A DNA stretch of 64,000 nt. Source: Pisaster brevispinus. Taxonomy: Eukaryota > Echinodermata > Asteroidea > Forcipulatida > Asteriidae. Of this stretch, positions 32,623 through 44,325 are shown piece after piece. Within the stretch, counting starts at the first letter, position 1; each line of letters begins with the position of its first letter. The stretch spans positions 8,124,758-8,188,757 of the forward strand of contig JAMKCF010000001.1 in the NCBI GenBank assembly GCA_023634235.1. The letters run 5' to 3'. The notes beneath the pieces were generated by a model. That model had not been told where the DNA came from. It did no database searches and worked only from the letters and a program-made list of their open reading frames with translations. The position numbers were made by a program, and so were the translations under genes.

Positions 32623-34330
32623 TGTTTTTTCATCAACTTTCGATGAGCACATACAACGACTCAGCAAGGTGTTTGAATGTCTTCGGCAACACGGTCTGAA
32701 GCTTAAGCCTGCCAAGTGCTTTCTCCTTCGAAGAGAAGTCAGGTACCTTGGGCATATTGTATCATCTGAAGGGATCTCAACTGACTCCGAGAAAATTTCT
32801 CAAGTAAGCGATTGGCCACAAGCAACCAACCGCAAAGAGCTGATGAGATTTCTTGGATTTACAGGGTATTACCGACAATATGTGAAAGGATACTCCAAGA
32901 TCGCTGCACCTCTCTACAAACTTATTTCAGGAGACCCTAAGCGAAGAAAGAAGGGAAAGAGCAAACAGTCCTCTCCAAGAAGTCCATTTGTTTGGAACGA
33001 TGAATGTCAGCTGTTACTTACTTCACCACCTATCCTTGCTTATGCAGACTACACAGCCCCATTCATACTTCAAACAGATGCGTCTGGTGTTGGACTGGGT
33101 GCAGTCCTAAGTCAGATCCAGAACGGCAAGGAACGCGTTATTGCTTATGCCAGCAGAGGACTTAAACCTGCAGAAACATGCTATCCAGCACACAAGCTGG
33201 AATTTCTGGCATTAAAATGGACAGCTACAGACAAGTTTAGAGAGTATCTTCTTGGCAACAAGTTCTCCGTCTTAACTGACAACAACCCACTGTTGTATGT
33301 TACAACGACTGCAAAATTGGACGCAACTGGCCAAAGATGGGTCGCTGCCCTTTCACAATTTCACTTCACAATCAAATACAGGCCCGGTAAAAACAACGCT
33401 GCTGCCGATGCTTTGTCACGAAAGCATCAATCTGAAGAGTCAAGAACACTCTTAGATTTTCAGAAGGAAGCAGTCACGATTCAAGAAGATGTGGTTCAAG
33501 CAGTCTGTGCAGGATATCATGTTGCTTCTCAATCTTTCTTCACACCTATAGTTCAATGTCAAAGAGCAACACTGGGTACAGCATCATCAGACGCTTCAAT
33601 GACAGAGATGCCAAATCTAACACCAGAAGAAATTGCTGCTTCTCAACGAGACGATCCATCCATTGGACGAATCATATTGTTCCTTGAACAGGACAAGAAA
33701 CCCACCAATTTACAGAAGATGCAAGAGTCGAACGACTTTCTTCTCTATCTTCGTCAGTGGAACAAACTGCATCTTAAAGACGATGTACTTTACCGTTCGA
33801 GAAAGACAGAATTTGATGATACTTCATACCAACTTGTTCTACCAAAAGAATACAGAAAAACCGCCATGATCTGCCTCCACGATGATCTTGGGCATATGGG
33901 GTACGATCGAACACTTGGCAATGTGAGGCGACATTTCTTTTGGCCTAAAATGGCAGACGAAGTGCGACAATGGTGTGAATGCTGCAAGAGGTGCTGTCTC
34001 CGCAAAACACCAGCCTCCAAAACCAGAGTTCCATTGGTCAACATATCATCCAGTGAACCCCTTGAACTCGTTGGCATTGATTTCCTGAAACTTGAACGCT
34101 CTAAGGGTGGCATAGAAAACATCTTGGTAGTCACTGATCATTTTACCAAGTACGCCCAAGCCTACCCAACTAGAGATCAAAAGGCCACTACAGTCGCTAA
34201 AGTACTCTGGGAGAATTTCATAATCCACTACGGTTTCCCTGTAAGAATTCACTCCGACCAAGGACGCAACTTTGAGGGACAACTGATGAGAGAACTATGC
34301 AAAGTGTGTGGTATCAAAAAAAAACAGGAC
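32623..34330 (+). pseudogene. Gypsy B RT end, RNase H and integrase
   Basis: RT thumb GFTGYYRQYVKGYSKIA. RNase H LQTDASGVGLGAVLS (Asp), KLEFLALKW (Glu), LTDNNPL (Asp), KNNAAADALSRK. Integrase zinc domain HDDLGHMGYDRTLGNVRR ... CECCKRCC. Core Asp in LVGIDFLKLE and HSDQGRNF. An A9 run at 34,316-34,324 causes a frame change just before the glutamate. Confidence 0.9.
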
Positions 34331-35333
34331 AACACCGTACCATCCCCAGGGTAACGGCCTCACAGAGAGATTTAATCATACCCTCCTCAACATAATGGGA
34401 ACGCTAGAAAACACTCTAAAACAAGACTGGAAACAACATGTTGGCGCCATGACCCACGCCTACAACTGTACATGTCATGAGTCGACTGGTCACGCTCCTT
34501 TTTTCCTCATGTTTGGTCGTCATCCGAACTTACCAATTGACCTCATGTTCGGACTCACCCCAGATAAGAACAACGAATCACCTTCGTATGACGAATTCGT
34601 AGAGAAATTACGGGAAAATCTACAATCATCATACAAAATAGCAAACAGTGTCGCCCAGAAGGCCAAGAATAAACAGAAGCGACTATATATCGAGGAACGA
34701 GAGATGCTCCACTTCGTGTAGGTGACCGTGTATTAGTACAACACAAACATAACTGGAACCCAGAAACTGGCTGATAGATGGGAAACACATCCATATGTTG
34801 TTGTTTCAAAGCATCTTGACCTCCCAGTATATGTTGTGTGTAACCAAGAAACAAGAAAAGAGCGCACACTACATCGGAACCTACTAACACCTTGTATGTT
34901 CCTCCCAATACCGGAAAACACAAATGATGACACAAACCTCGACTCAGAGCAGGACACAATATCTCTTTCACAACGTGACGAGACAGAACTGTCTGAAGGT
35001 CAGAAAACAAGGTCTCCTTCGATGTCCGAGGAGACAGCAGAGTCGGACATACATCCAAGTGAAAGTTTGACGAATGCTGCCTCTCCTTCACAATCTCCCG
35101 ACCGTCTGCCAATAAGGCCGCAAAGAATGTGTAAACCACCCAACAGGTTTACATATCAGCGCGTTGGACAAACCAAGCAGCACAGAGCATCAGTAAAATC
35201 AGTGGAAGAACTCTATAAGTCCAAGCTAAAAATTGGTAAGAGGTTGTGGACGAGGTGGAAAAGCCCTCAGATGGCTGAAGTTAGAAAGAAAGTCGGCATA
35301 AGATTCCTCCTTTCCCAGATCGAGAATAATTAG
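34331..35333 (+). pseudogene. Gypsy B integrase C-terminal half
   Basis: Starts with TTPYHPQGNGLTERFNHT (catalytic Glu) and APFFLMFGRHPNLPID. A stop and slip near 34,720 precede the GDRVLVQHK/WETHPYVVVSK chromatin-tether region. An acidic tail and a basic end (RKKVGIRFLLSQIENN) follow to a natural TAG at about 35,333. Confidence 0.85.
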
Positions 35334-35735
35334 TTGCATATGCTGTGTTCTTTTTTTTTGTGTATTGTATAGAGAAGAACCTGTCAATATTTTTGTTTAC
35401 ATATTGTAAAGGTTTCCTTAAAGCAGTTAAAGTCAACGTCATCCTAGTAAATCTGAGGTGTGTTTGTTTGGGTTATAAAAGTTTTGTTTTCCTTTTGTGC
35501 AAAAAAAAGGGCAGCACACAAAGAAAAGTTGAGGTCAACTTTCAGTTGCGTTATTAGGTAACAATTACTAGAAGCTGCCAGAAAGTAAAACTAAATGGCC
35601 ACAAACCGTATATGAATAGCATAAGTTTGCAGAGTGAAATTATTTTCTCTATTATTTTTTTTTGTAGTTAACTATGTGTTTATTGAAATCGGCCTAGGTT
35701 AATCAGTAAAATGTCGTGGCCGACATTTTTTTTAA

Positions 35736-36599
35736 ACAGAGGGGAGAGAATGTAACCGGTATGAATAGTACCCCCCCTCTAATTTTTGACTGCATTCGTC
35801 CATGTAGCCTATAATTACGTCACTATTTGTGTAAATATTCATCAGATGTAAATCATCCTCAATTCAAATTCAAATTAGCCTACACACCGTTGACGGCGTA
35901 CTCAAGGTTTTGCCGTCATTCATATTCTGGTAGAAGACGAGTCAGCATGTATATTTTTCCTCCGTCTTCTGTACTTGCAGGTAAAGATTTTCTGTTTTCA
36001 TATCTCGTGCTTGTATTACTAATTGTATTTCGTTTATTTATGCGATAGACGTGAGCACATGCAAAGTAGAGTTTCCTTGTACCTACTGAGATTCATCGTC
36101 TTTCTGCTAAGTTAAGATTGTATCCGAATTTGCGAGACAACCCTCCTTCCCTCATATTGAGATATGAGGGAACAACAACTAAATTCAGCCTAATTTCACT
36201 GTAAATAACTTCTTAAGTAAATACTTTACACGGGCGTGATTATTCATGTCTAACCATTATATTTAATTGCATTTACGATGTCTTAAACACGAAAGTCACG
36301 TATTTTCAAGATGGCGGCCGTCATCAAGCTTTTGGCGGGAACCGTTGCGCCATCTTGTTTTCTTTGTGCCTTAAGCAAACCCTTACTTTTTAATTTTACA
36401 TCATTTGTTTATGAAATCTAAATATGCTTGTTATTTTATATTAAGTGAGTCATTCATATTCTGGTAGAGTCAACATGTATATTTTTCCTCCGTCTTCTGT
36501 ACTTGCAGACTTGCAGAATAAATTCTAAGACACCAGATCACAACGAAAGCCGAGTCCTCTTTCCCATTTATTCTGACTCAAAACCAACTAAGGGTCACA
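35736..36599 (+). repeat. Gypsy B polypurine tract and 3' LTR
   Basis: AACAGAGGGGAGAGAA abuts TGTAACCGGT at 35,751. LTR to 36,599. It keeps the YY1-E2F-YY1 block (36,307-36,358) and the internal repeat, the second copy of which has lost 6 bp. The interval 35,334-35,735 is AT-rich 3' UTR without genes. Confidence 0.93.
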
Positions 36600-36660
36600 A
36601 TCACAGTAAAATTAATATAATTAGATATTAATGGTAAAATTAGAATATGTTTATACTTAC

Positions 36661-37221
36661 ACTGTTGACAGGCTCCGCATGATGGCGGACCACAATCTTG
36701 AGGAAGCTGATTTTTACCTTCACCCACGGCTACCTCTCTCAGTTCCGGGGCGCCGTCACCGCTCTTCTTCTTGTCGAGAGGGGTGTGGATGTCTCGCAGG
36801 GACTTGAACCACCCTTGAAGGTGCTCGATAGTCTTCCCCATGGCCTTGGCTTGATCCTCCCATATCTTTGCCTTCTTGTCCACCTCCGGTAGTCAGTTTT
36901 CTTGATGTCCCAGAGGATGGCGTTCTCGCAAAGGAAATTGCACACGAGCTGCTCCTGCTGGACATCAAGACAAAACTGTTTCTTCTTGTCCCTCTTCTTC
37001 TTGGCAAGGGTTGGCTGAGTGGAGGTGGAGGCCATGGACGCACCTACTGATGCCACTGACGATGCCCGAGAGGCGTTGGAACATGCATCATCCCCATCAG
37101 AGGGTGAGAGTGAGGGCGAGGGTGTGGGTGATGATGGATCCTCCTTGCGTTTACGTCCATGCCCATGGCCATGCAGGCCAGGAGACTTCTTGGCAGCGTT
37201 CTTTGGAGTTTTCTTCGGCAT
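36661..37221 (-). pseudogene. Harbinger MADF/Myb-like protein, exon 1
   Basis: ATG at 37,221 (MPKKTPKNAAKKSPG). A Lys-rich and Ser-rich head (SASMASTSTQPTLAKKKRDK) precedes a MADF/trihelix DNA-binding domain: FCLDVQQEQLVCNFL, ENAILWDIKKTDYRR, then after a one-base slip near 36,888 KKAKIWEDQAKAMGKTIEHL and WFKSLRDIHTP. It ends CGACQQC at donor CAACAGT/GTAAGT. Harbinger elements use such a protein to bring transposase to the nucleus and ends. Confidence 0.85.
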
Positions 37222-37602
37222 GAGGGATGTTGATGTTGTGATGTCTGGTGCAGTTATGATTTGAATCGTCGAGCAGCAGCCTTTATATAGGCTACGACGC
37301 GTGATCGTCGGCAATACGCTCTGCGCGCTGTGCATAAGTTAGACTATCGCTGGGCATAAGTTGTGAACGCCGGCAACACACTAAGCATTCGTTGGTATTC
37401 GTTGGTATAAGTTATCTAAACGTTATGGAAACGTTCTATGTAAGTTACTACTACGGTATGTATACGTCCAACTCGTTATGAATACGCTTTGTATACGCTC
37501 AAAGTTGAAAAAAACATCGATAGTTCAGCGTATGCCAGCGTTATAGAGAAATTTTCATACGTCGGCATACGCTGGCTAAAAGGTCAAGGTGTGACAGGGC
37601 CT

Positions 37603-38470
37603 TTAGCATTTGCCTTGCCACTTCCATGTTCAACTGTTAACTGGTATTGCTGTAACAGCAGGGACCATCGCATGAGTCTACAATTTGGTTTTTTCATGGT
37701 TTGCAATGCTTTCTCACAATCCTCATTCCATAGAATTTTCACTGGCTTAGAGTTTTGAGTAAGTCTGTGAGTAGTGTTGCCTTCTTTGAAAGATTTTCGA
37801 TGTGACATTTATAATAATTGACCATGCCAAGGAACCTTCTGTTCTGTGTCTTGCGGTCTTGGAAATCTTTTGAAGGCCTAAACTTTTTCAGAGACAGGAC
37901 TAACTTCTTCGTCTCCCACCAGTTAACCAAGGTATTCTGTCTGGGTCAAGAAAAAACTACACTTCTTTGGATTTGCCTTCAGAACAGCACTCTGTAGTCT
38001 CTTGAGGACATCTGTCAACTTTCTCAGATAATCATCCCAGGTCTCAGAGTAAATAATATCATCCAAAAAAGGCTTGTACGTGATCGATTGCTACCGGCAA
38101 TTTATTCATCATGTGCTGATAACAGGCAGGGGCATTTTAAAATCCAAATGCCATTCTTGTGAACTGAAACTAACCAAACGTACTGATGAAAGCACTTTTG
38201 GCTCGAGCAGATTCGCTTGCAGGGATCTGGTAATAACCCTTGGTTAGATCGATTGTCGATATGAAGAAAGAGTGTCCAATACTGTCAATATTTTCATCGA
38301 TCAGTGGCATTGGATATGCATCGAATTCGGTTATGCTGTTAAACTTCCAGTAGTCTTGAACTAGACGCAACTGTCCTCCCTTCTTAGGAACAAACATGAT
38401 TGGGCTGGCCCAAGGACTATTGGCTCGTTCTATAAAGCCAGGTTTTAGCAGTTAATCAAGTTCTTCTTCC
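37603..38470 (-). pseudogene. Gypsy C reverse transcriptase and RNase H
   Basis: Minus strand: KPGFIERANSPWASPIMFVP, LRLVQDYWKFNSIT, SFFISTIDLTKGYYQIP (first Asp), AFLDDII (FLDD in place of YxDD), VLKANPKKCSFFL. Then RNase H ending QQYQLTVEHGSGKANA at the Harbinger junction. Several stops and slips. The rest of RNase H is on the other side of the Harbinger. Confidence 0.8.
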
Positions 38471-38730
38471 ATCACTTGTCGTTGTGTATGCGGTATGGAG
38501 TGTAGACATTGTGTGATTAGTGTCACGTCTTTGATTTTGATCTTGAATTCTGCCAGACTGGTCAACCCTGGGTGTGACGAGAAGACGCCACTAAATGATT
38601 GGGGTAGCTTTTCGCACTAATGGTACTTCTAATCATCAAGCTGATGATTGATGCAGACCTTTTTCCATTCCATCTCTACATTACCAGCTTTGGTGTTACC
38701 AACATCGGAAAGATTAAGTTGATCTGCAGA

Positions 38731-39012
38731 TTATCCGTCTGCGCAAGGGTCAACCATTTTCTCAGCAGGTTGATATGGTAAGTTCTGTGCCGTTTTCAGG
38801 CTCGGCAAGTGTCTACAAGGTAAGTCACTTCCTAAACGTTTGGCGGTTTTGTACGGTCCTTGCCAACCTGCAAGTAACTTATTAGTGAATGTAGGTAGAA
38901 CCACTAGAGCATTCTGACAAATTTCATACTGTCTATCACAAGCTTTCTTGTCATACCACTGTTTAACCCTCCCCTTGCTGAGTTCATCTTCTTGTTGCTT
39001 ATTTGCCAACAC
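38731..39012 (-). pseudogene. Gypsy C integrase C-terminal (GPY/F) domain, upstream of RT
   Basis: VKQWYDKKACDRQYEICQNA, VVLPTFTNKLLAGWQGPY: this is the integrase GPY/F module. On the minus strand it precedes the RT by about 300 bp, the reverse of normal gypsy order and like Gmr1-type elements. The core is not present; the segment ends near 39,050. The interval 38,471-38,730 is decayed linker sequence. Confidence 0.7.
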
Positions 39013-39054
39013 TTTGCAAAGTTTATCAAATTGCCTACTTTCTTGAGAGGAACT

Positions 39055-40700
39055 TGGACCAGCTCATCCTAGTCCAAACACCACCACACCACTCCTGGAA
39101 GAATCCAGCAGAGCGCATCATGTCCAATCTAAATCTGGGTCTTCAAGGGGTAGGCATCATGCATAGTGAGACGGCAACACTCGAAGCAACTCTGAAAGCA
39201 GCTAATAACTTGAAGGCAATCAGGGAGTTAGCCAAGGATAACCCAACAGTAAAAGAGGAGGTAAAAAAGTGCATTGAGCCTGCAAAAAGTATTCTGCAGC
39301 TAAATGAAGAGATTCAGGGTATTCAGCGCAGCATCAAGAGTAGAGATGTTGATTTTAGGGCAGCAACTCACAAGGATTGATGAGGAGTTTGTTCCATCTG
39401 TTCTTCTCGATTCATCAAAGCCTTGTATGCCATCGAGAAAACTAAGAGTTTATTGCCGACCACTGCAGCAAGGGCCACTATTAATTCAGTATAAAGAAGT
39501 GTGGTGACATTGAGTGTCTGTGTGGAGCCCCCAGAGCTGCACCAGAGGTATTTGCACAACTTCACCATCTGCCTTTCCCAATCCCACAGCAGAACAAGTA
39601 CCAGCATTTTGAGGTGAGAAATGTTCTTTTACTTTTTGCATATTTTCTATTAATCTTTACACACAATAACTCTTTCTTTGCGTTTTTCTTGCTTGTTGAA
39701 AATATGTAAACATCATCCATTTTGTAATCCTTTTTTTGTTTTGTATTTTCAAAAACGACCTGTATGGTAAAGAATCAGCGCACACCGAAATGCTTGTTCC
39801 ATCGAAGCTGCAGCAGGCCAACCAACGCCACAGAATGCCATTCTCTCCCTCCTCGCAGAAAGCTAAGAACGTGAAGATGGTAGTACAGATATGTGCATTT
39901 ATTTCAGCTTTTCAAATAATTATCAGAACTTTTTAGTTTCAGGTACATTTAACCCAACCGATATATGTATCAAGTATACAGGGGTATAGGAGCTAGCATG
40001 CTGGAAGCAGAAAAGGCGCAGTGATTGTCAAAAGAAATAATTAAAATAATTATGCAGATGTCAGAATTGCAAAAATCGTAATCGACAATCTTTTGTAATT
40101 ATCAACATCTCAACTTTGTGTGCCACGTGATCTGTTCTACATCTTTTGAAGTCTAACCCTTCCTGATTGTATTTTGAAGATGTCAACCTACTTATCTATT
40201 TATTATTTATTTTTTTACCATTACTAGTGTGAGGAATGTACGAAATGGAGTTTGCTATACAGCACGTGTCGTCAAGACCGAGCAGAAGCTGAAACTAGAG
40301 CGTGAACTGGATCTTCTGTCGTATTCATGTGGAGCTTGTTTTCAAGACAGAAGGAGACCAGGATTGAGTGATCAGCAGCGTTTTTGTCAATGACAAATTG
40401 ACATGTTATTCACCAATTGAGGCGCCATATTATGTAACATTTAATGATCCACTTTGCATATATTGTGGCAACGAGCACAATTTGAATGTAACAAGCGCAA
40501 CCTACCCCCTATGCAGTGCATGTGAGAATGCAGGTAAAACAGCAAAGAAGAAAAACACTAGAGCATTTGCCGTTCCAGATAAAAGAGGTGTAAAGTGTCA
40601 TAATAAGGTCCTGTTAAAATGTTGCCATCTGCATTGGTGCAGGGATATGATACACGACACATTACTGTTAAAATTGAGTCCAAAAGGGAAACTTCTGTAA
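39055..40700 (+). pseudogene. Unclassified transposase-like gene with HSWKNPAER motif and Cys-rich end
   Basis: Segments in order: HHSWKNPAERIMSNLNLGLQ (resembles a DDE glutamate box), LKAIRELAKDNPTVKEEV, FRAATHKD, VYCRPLQQGPLLIQ, CGAPRAAPEVFAQLHHLPFP, LYGKESAHTEMLVPSKLQQ, and a cysteine-rich end (CEECTKW, YSCGACF, CIYCGNEHN, PLCSACENAG). Likely introns: donor near 39,614 and a last one ending TTACTAG at 40,228. Frames change several times. I know this motif set from repetitive proteins of marine invertebrates but cannot name a superfamily. Confidence 0.5.
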
Positions 40701-42000
40701 ATAACTGGGTGTCCTTTTTATAACATTTTTTTTCATATTGAGCCGGGAATTTTTAGGAACCTCACAGTTGTCCTAAATCATAGCAATTTGACATTGAAAA
40801 AAAAACAAGACTAAATTTTAAACCCCCAAAACGAGTTGTGTTGAGGTGGACACCGTTTATGTAAAAAAAAACAATTTACGATTCTTGCGTATATAATGCT
40901 GCAAACTTAATGTGGGGTGAGGGGGTTAACTTGAGGGACACTCAGAGGTAATCATTTTGTAGAATTGGCTCGGTATTGGTAGGTAAAATCGGTACGTAAT
41001 TTTGTTTTGTCTTATGATAAAATTGTGACCATGCAAAAGATGTTGAGTGGGGTCGAAAAGTCGCCTGCCCTCCTTACCATTCTAGTCCCTTTTCTCCAAC
41101 TACGAAGCATAATTTGGGGGTGTATGGCCGGAGTTGAGTTGTAATATTGGGGAAGGATGTACTTGGCAATGATGCATGCTTGACATGATCATTTGTATGT
41201 ATTTTCATGATGTTAAAACTTGTGTTGAGCGACTAAATGCCTATAAAGCAATCCACATTCTTTGAATGGAAATTAGGCTTCTGTGCTCCTATATTTCTTT
41301 GTGACTTGATTTCCTTTTTCTTCAATTCTGTATTTCTTTGTTTCTCTTTATCTTTATTTGTGTCTTTGTTTCTACACCTTTTCTATATCCGTGTTTTGCC
41401 ATTTGTTTCTTTGTATCATATATGTAGGGCCCCCTTACTTTTAATTACTTTCTCGGTATATTTCGGTTTTATTGTATGTCTTTATTTCTGCATTTGTGTG
41501 TTTTCTGCGTTGTTGTTTGTCTTGTTATTTCTTTGTTTGTTGATTTCCAGGGCAACGTGTCCCCACCAATGCCGGCCATGACTACAAACTGCTTTTCTTT
41601 ATTTTATGTTGTTATTAAGTAAATTAGTAAGCAATTTATCAGTTTATAAAAGAAATAATAAAGGAGAAACATAAAGGGGACAAAGGAGGCCATGTCAATC
41701 TAAAAAAAATGGATGACAAAAGTTTCATTAACAGAAATGTGCAGTATCCTTATAAATGTGCATTTTTTTCGCACTTTCAAGCATAATTTTAATTCAATCA
41801 TCTCAGTCATTGTTGAAATAATTTTATACACTGCACTTAGTATTTTCCCGCCAGTTGACTAAGTGTCGTTCCCGAGTCCTACAAAAACATAACACACTGC
41901 TACTACACACTTATTTAATTGGCAAAACCCCCCCATTTATGTTTTGAATATGCCAAATTTATCCCAAAATCAACACCTACAAATCATCTGAACCTCAAGC
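40701..42000. other. Non-coding, T-rich
   Basis: No gene. A 114-codon frame at 41,237 is a translation of T-rich DNA (runs of F, L, V) and is rejected as coding. Confidence 0.6.
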
Positions 42001-43447
42001 ATGCTCCGCTAGCTACAGACTAAATAACCCCGCCGCAAAAAAAACCCAAACATGCGTGACGGGTATGAAACACGCAAGGGCAGACCAATGCGGGTGGCCA
42101 GCTATCGTTGCACAGACGTCGGAACACCAACGAAGACCCCAACCATCCCACGCAATATCCGTCTGCCGTTCCACGCAATCGCTGGCAGACGTCGGCACAC
42201 CAACGCAGACCCCAACCCCGACATCGACCCAAGGACGCATCAACTCAGCAGGGTGCGGGCGCCAGTCGACGTAAAAAGATGGCGTGCTTCTAATCCAAGA
42301 CGGCGCACCCTCGTGCCCATAGTTTACTTTATTTCCAACCAGTCAACCTGGTACTGCTCGACACACCCTGGGAACGAGGTTGAAGACAGCGCGCTTTTAA
42401 CCCAAGATGGCGCACTTCTAATCCAAGATGGTGATTTAACGATCATTATAGTATAAATGATGCACTGACCCTTAAATAGAAGAAAACATGGTTAAAAAAA
42501 CCACCCACTTATTTGTAATATTTTTAGGCGGCTGAACTGTGGCAAATAACATGAATAAGTGTACATAACATGGACACCAAAACTGTACACACATTTTTAG
42601 GGGGAAATTAACTGATCTTTACCCACTAGTGACAACATTGTTTTAGAACATTTCAATAGTAAGGACCTTTTTTAATACTTATCTAATTGTAAGAACCCCA
42701 CTGACGCCAATGAATACACAAATTTGTTGCATCGTATTTCGTACATAACGCGGACAAGAAAATCGGGCGCCATGTTTAGAAATCTTTTGGACTTTCAACT
42801 AAAAAACTACGATTTTGCAATGAACTACTGTGATTGAACACCCCCCGGCCAAATTGTTCATGCTAGTCAACAAACACTATTCAGCTTTGCTGCTACATTC
42901 CAAGGACTTTAGCAATTACAGTTTTCAAGAAATGTAGGCAGTATTTAGCGAGAAAAATTACCTCCAACTTCCGTACATAACTCGTGGCAGCCAACCTTGG
43001 ACATGCAACACATAAGATGAGCCCACTAGCTTACTAGAAATTTGCACCACGAGCCATTCTGATGATGTAGGGTGCGCGCGATCGTATTGCATGCGTACAT
43101 AACTGATGGACACGAAAATTAAAGCCGCCATGAAAACAAAATTTGTAGCTCTCCAGCGTTTTCAAAACCCTCTATGACGCTGATATTTTGTGAAGTAGTG
43201 TATGCTGCACACGATGTACACACGATCTGTGGTTCAAATTACTGCGAGCTCAACGGCTATCGATCGATGTAGCAACTGAACTTTTGTGGACACGAAGAGT
43301 TATTGTAGTATATTACACGGTGAGACCATACACATTGTATAGCGCCCTCTACTGTTCAATAAGTGTTCTATAATAAAAGATCGTCGAATACGGTTAGCCA
43401 TTTTGTATGACTCGTTATGTATTGGTGTCTCCCGAATATATCACAAT
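42001..43447. repeat. Repeat-rich segment before gypsy D, with LTR end
   Basis: Contains a 73-bp offset duplication of ACACCAACG(A/C)AGACCCCAAC (about 42,122 and 42,195), a 33-bp CAAGATGGCG-like repeat (42,278 and 42,411), four GTACATAAC modules (42,561; 42,741; 42,973; 43,095), and finally the end of a gypsy LTR with AATAAA near 43,373 and terminal TATATCACA at 43,445. LTR start not determined. Confidence 0.5.
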
Positions 43448-43463
43448 TGGCGACGAGGATGGG
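43448..43463 (+). other. Gypsy D primer-binding site
   Basis: TGGCGACGAGGATGGG, two bases after the LTR end. tRNA not identified. Confidence 0.6.
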
Positions 43464-43494
43464 ATTAGAGACATCTTTGAGTTGATAAATAACA

Positions 43495-44308
43495 ATGGCA
43501 GGAATCATAGGAGAGATAGAATTTTCAGAAAGTAAAGAGATCTTCACTTGTTATCTGGAAAGACTGGCACAGTTTTTCATCCCCAATGCGATCAAGGAAG
43601 ACCGGGCAGTGAGTGTGTTTCTCACAGTGATAGGACTCAAATCCTTCACTTAACTGAAGTCCATGGTGTCCCCAGACAAGGTTAGCGAGAAATCTCTGGA
43701 AGAGTTAAAGAACATTCTTTGTAATCATTACTCTCCTCAACCTCTCATCATCGCTGAAAGATACAAGTTCCATAAAAGAGAGCAGAAATCTGGAGAGTCC
43801 GTCAATGATTATGTGGTTGAACTGAAAAGACTGTCAAGTACATGTCAGTTTGGCACATTTCTAAATGATGCTTAACGTGACCGTTCAGTATGCGGGATGA
43901 TCAACACACAAAGCCAGAAGAAGCTGTTGGCGGAAAAAGAACTTACCTTTAGCTAGAGCACTGCAACTAGCTGTAGCTTATGAAATGGCAAATAAGCAAG
44001 CACAAGAATTTCAGCCACGCTCGGTCGTGGAATCAACCGGAGCTTCAGTTAAGAGAGTTGTAACGACCAGGAAACCCAACCAGAAACAGGGCACTACTCC
44101 ACGTAAATACAGCAATGGTGCAACGTCTACAACTGCTGCAGGCAAGTTGACAAACAAAGACAATTGCTGTTACCGCTGTCTCAAGCAACATACTTCACAG
44201 GAATGCCCATATGTCAAGGCTACATGCTACTACTGTCAAAAAGTAAGGCACATAGCGAAAGCTTGCAGGAAGAAAAAAAAACAACAAAGCCAAGGGGAGC
44301 TTTCGTAA
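43495..44308 (+). pseudogene. Gypsy D gag
   Basis: ATG at 43,495 (MAGIIGEIEFSESKEIFTCY). A stop near 43,653, then SLEELKNILCNHYSPQPLII and EQKSGESVNDYVVELKRL, the gag capsid signature. After further breaks two zinc knuckles appear: CYRCLKQHTSQEC and CYYCQKVRHIAKAC, both complete. Binds genomic RNA in the particle, by family. Confidence 0.85.
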
Positions 44309-44325
44309 ATCTGTGAAGCAGACGA

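Larger units (their letters stand above)
26316..36599 (+). mobile_element. Gypsy B, full-length LTR retrotransposon
   Basis: LTRs of 840 and 849 bp, TG ... CA ends, 4-bp target duplication ATCA (26,312-26,315 and 36,600-36,603), PBS, gag with zinc knuckle, PR-RT-RH-IN, and polypurine tract. It lies in the intron of the Harbinger MADF gene, opposite in orientation to it. The internal region has at least six frame breaks and a LINE insertion. LTRs differ by a few substitutions and several small indels, so it is neither brand-new nor ancient. Confidence 0.95.
22701..37602. mobile_element. PIF/Harbinger transposon, split by gypsy B
   Basis: Ends AGGCCCTGTCACACC and its inverse GGTGTGACAGGGCCT. 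The outer 55 bp are near-identical inverted repeats. TTA target duplication at 22,698-22,700 and 37,603-37,605, as expected for Harbinger. It carries two convergent genes: DDE transposase (+) on the left, MADF-type DNA-binding protein (-) on the right. Removing gypsy B leaves about 4.6 kb, a normal autonomous size. Confidence 0.93.

Noticed and set aside
41237..41581. 114-codon ORF resembling a membrane protein
   Set aside because: T-rich DNA gives runs of F, L, V; no motif and no context.
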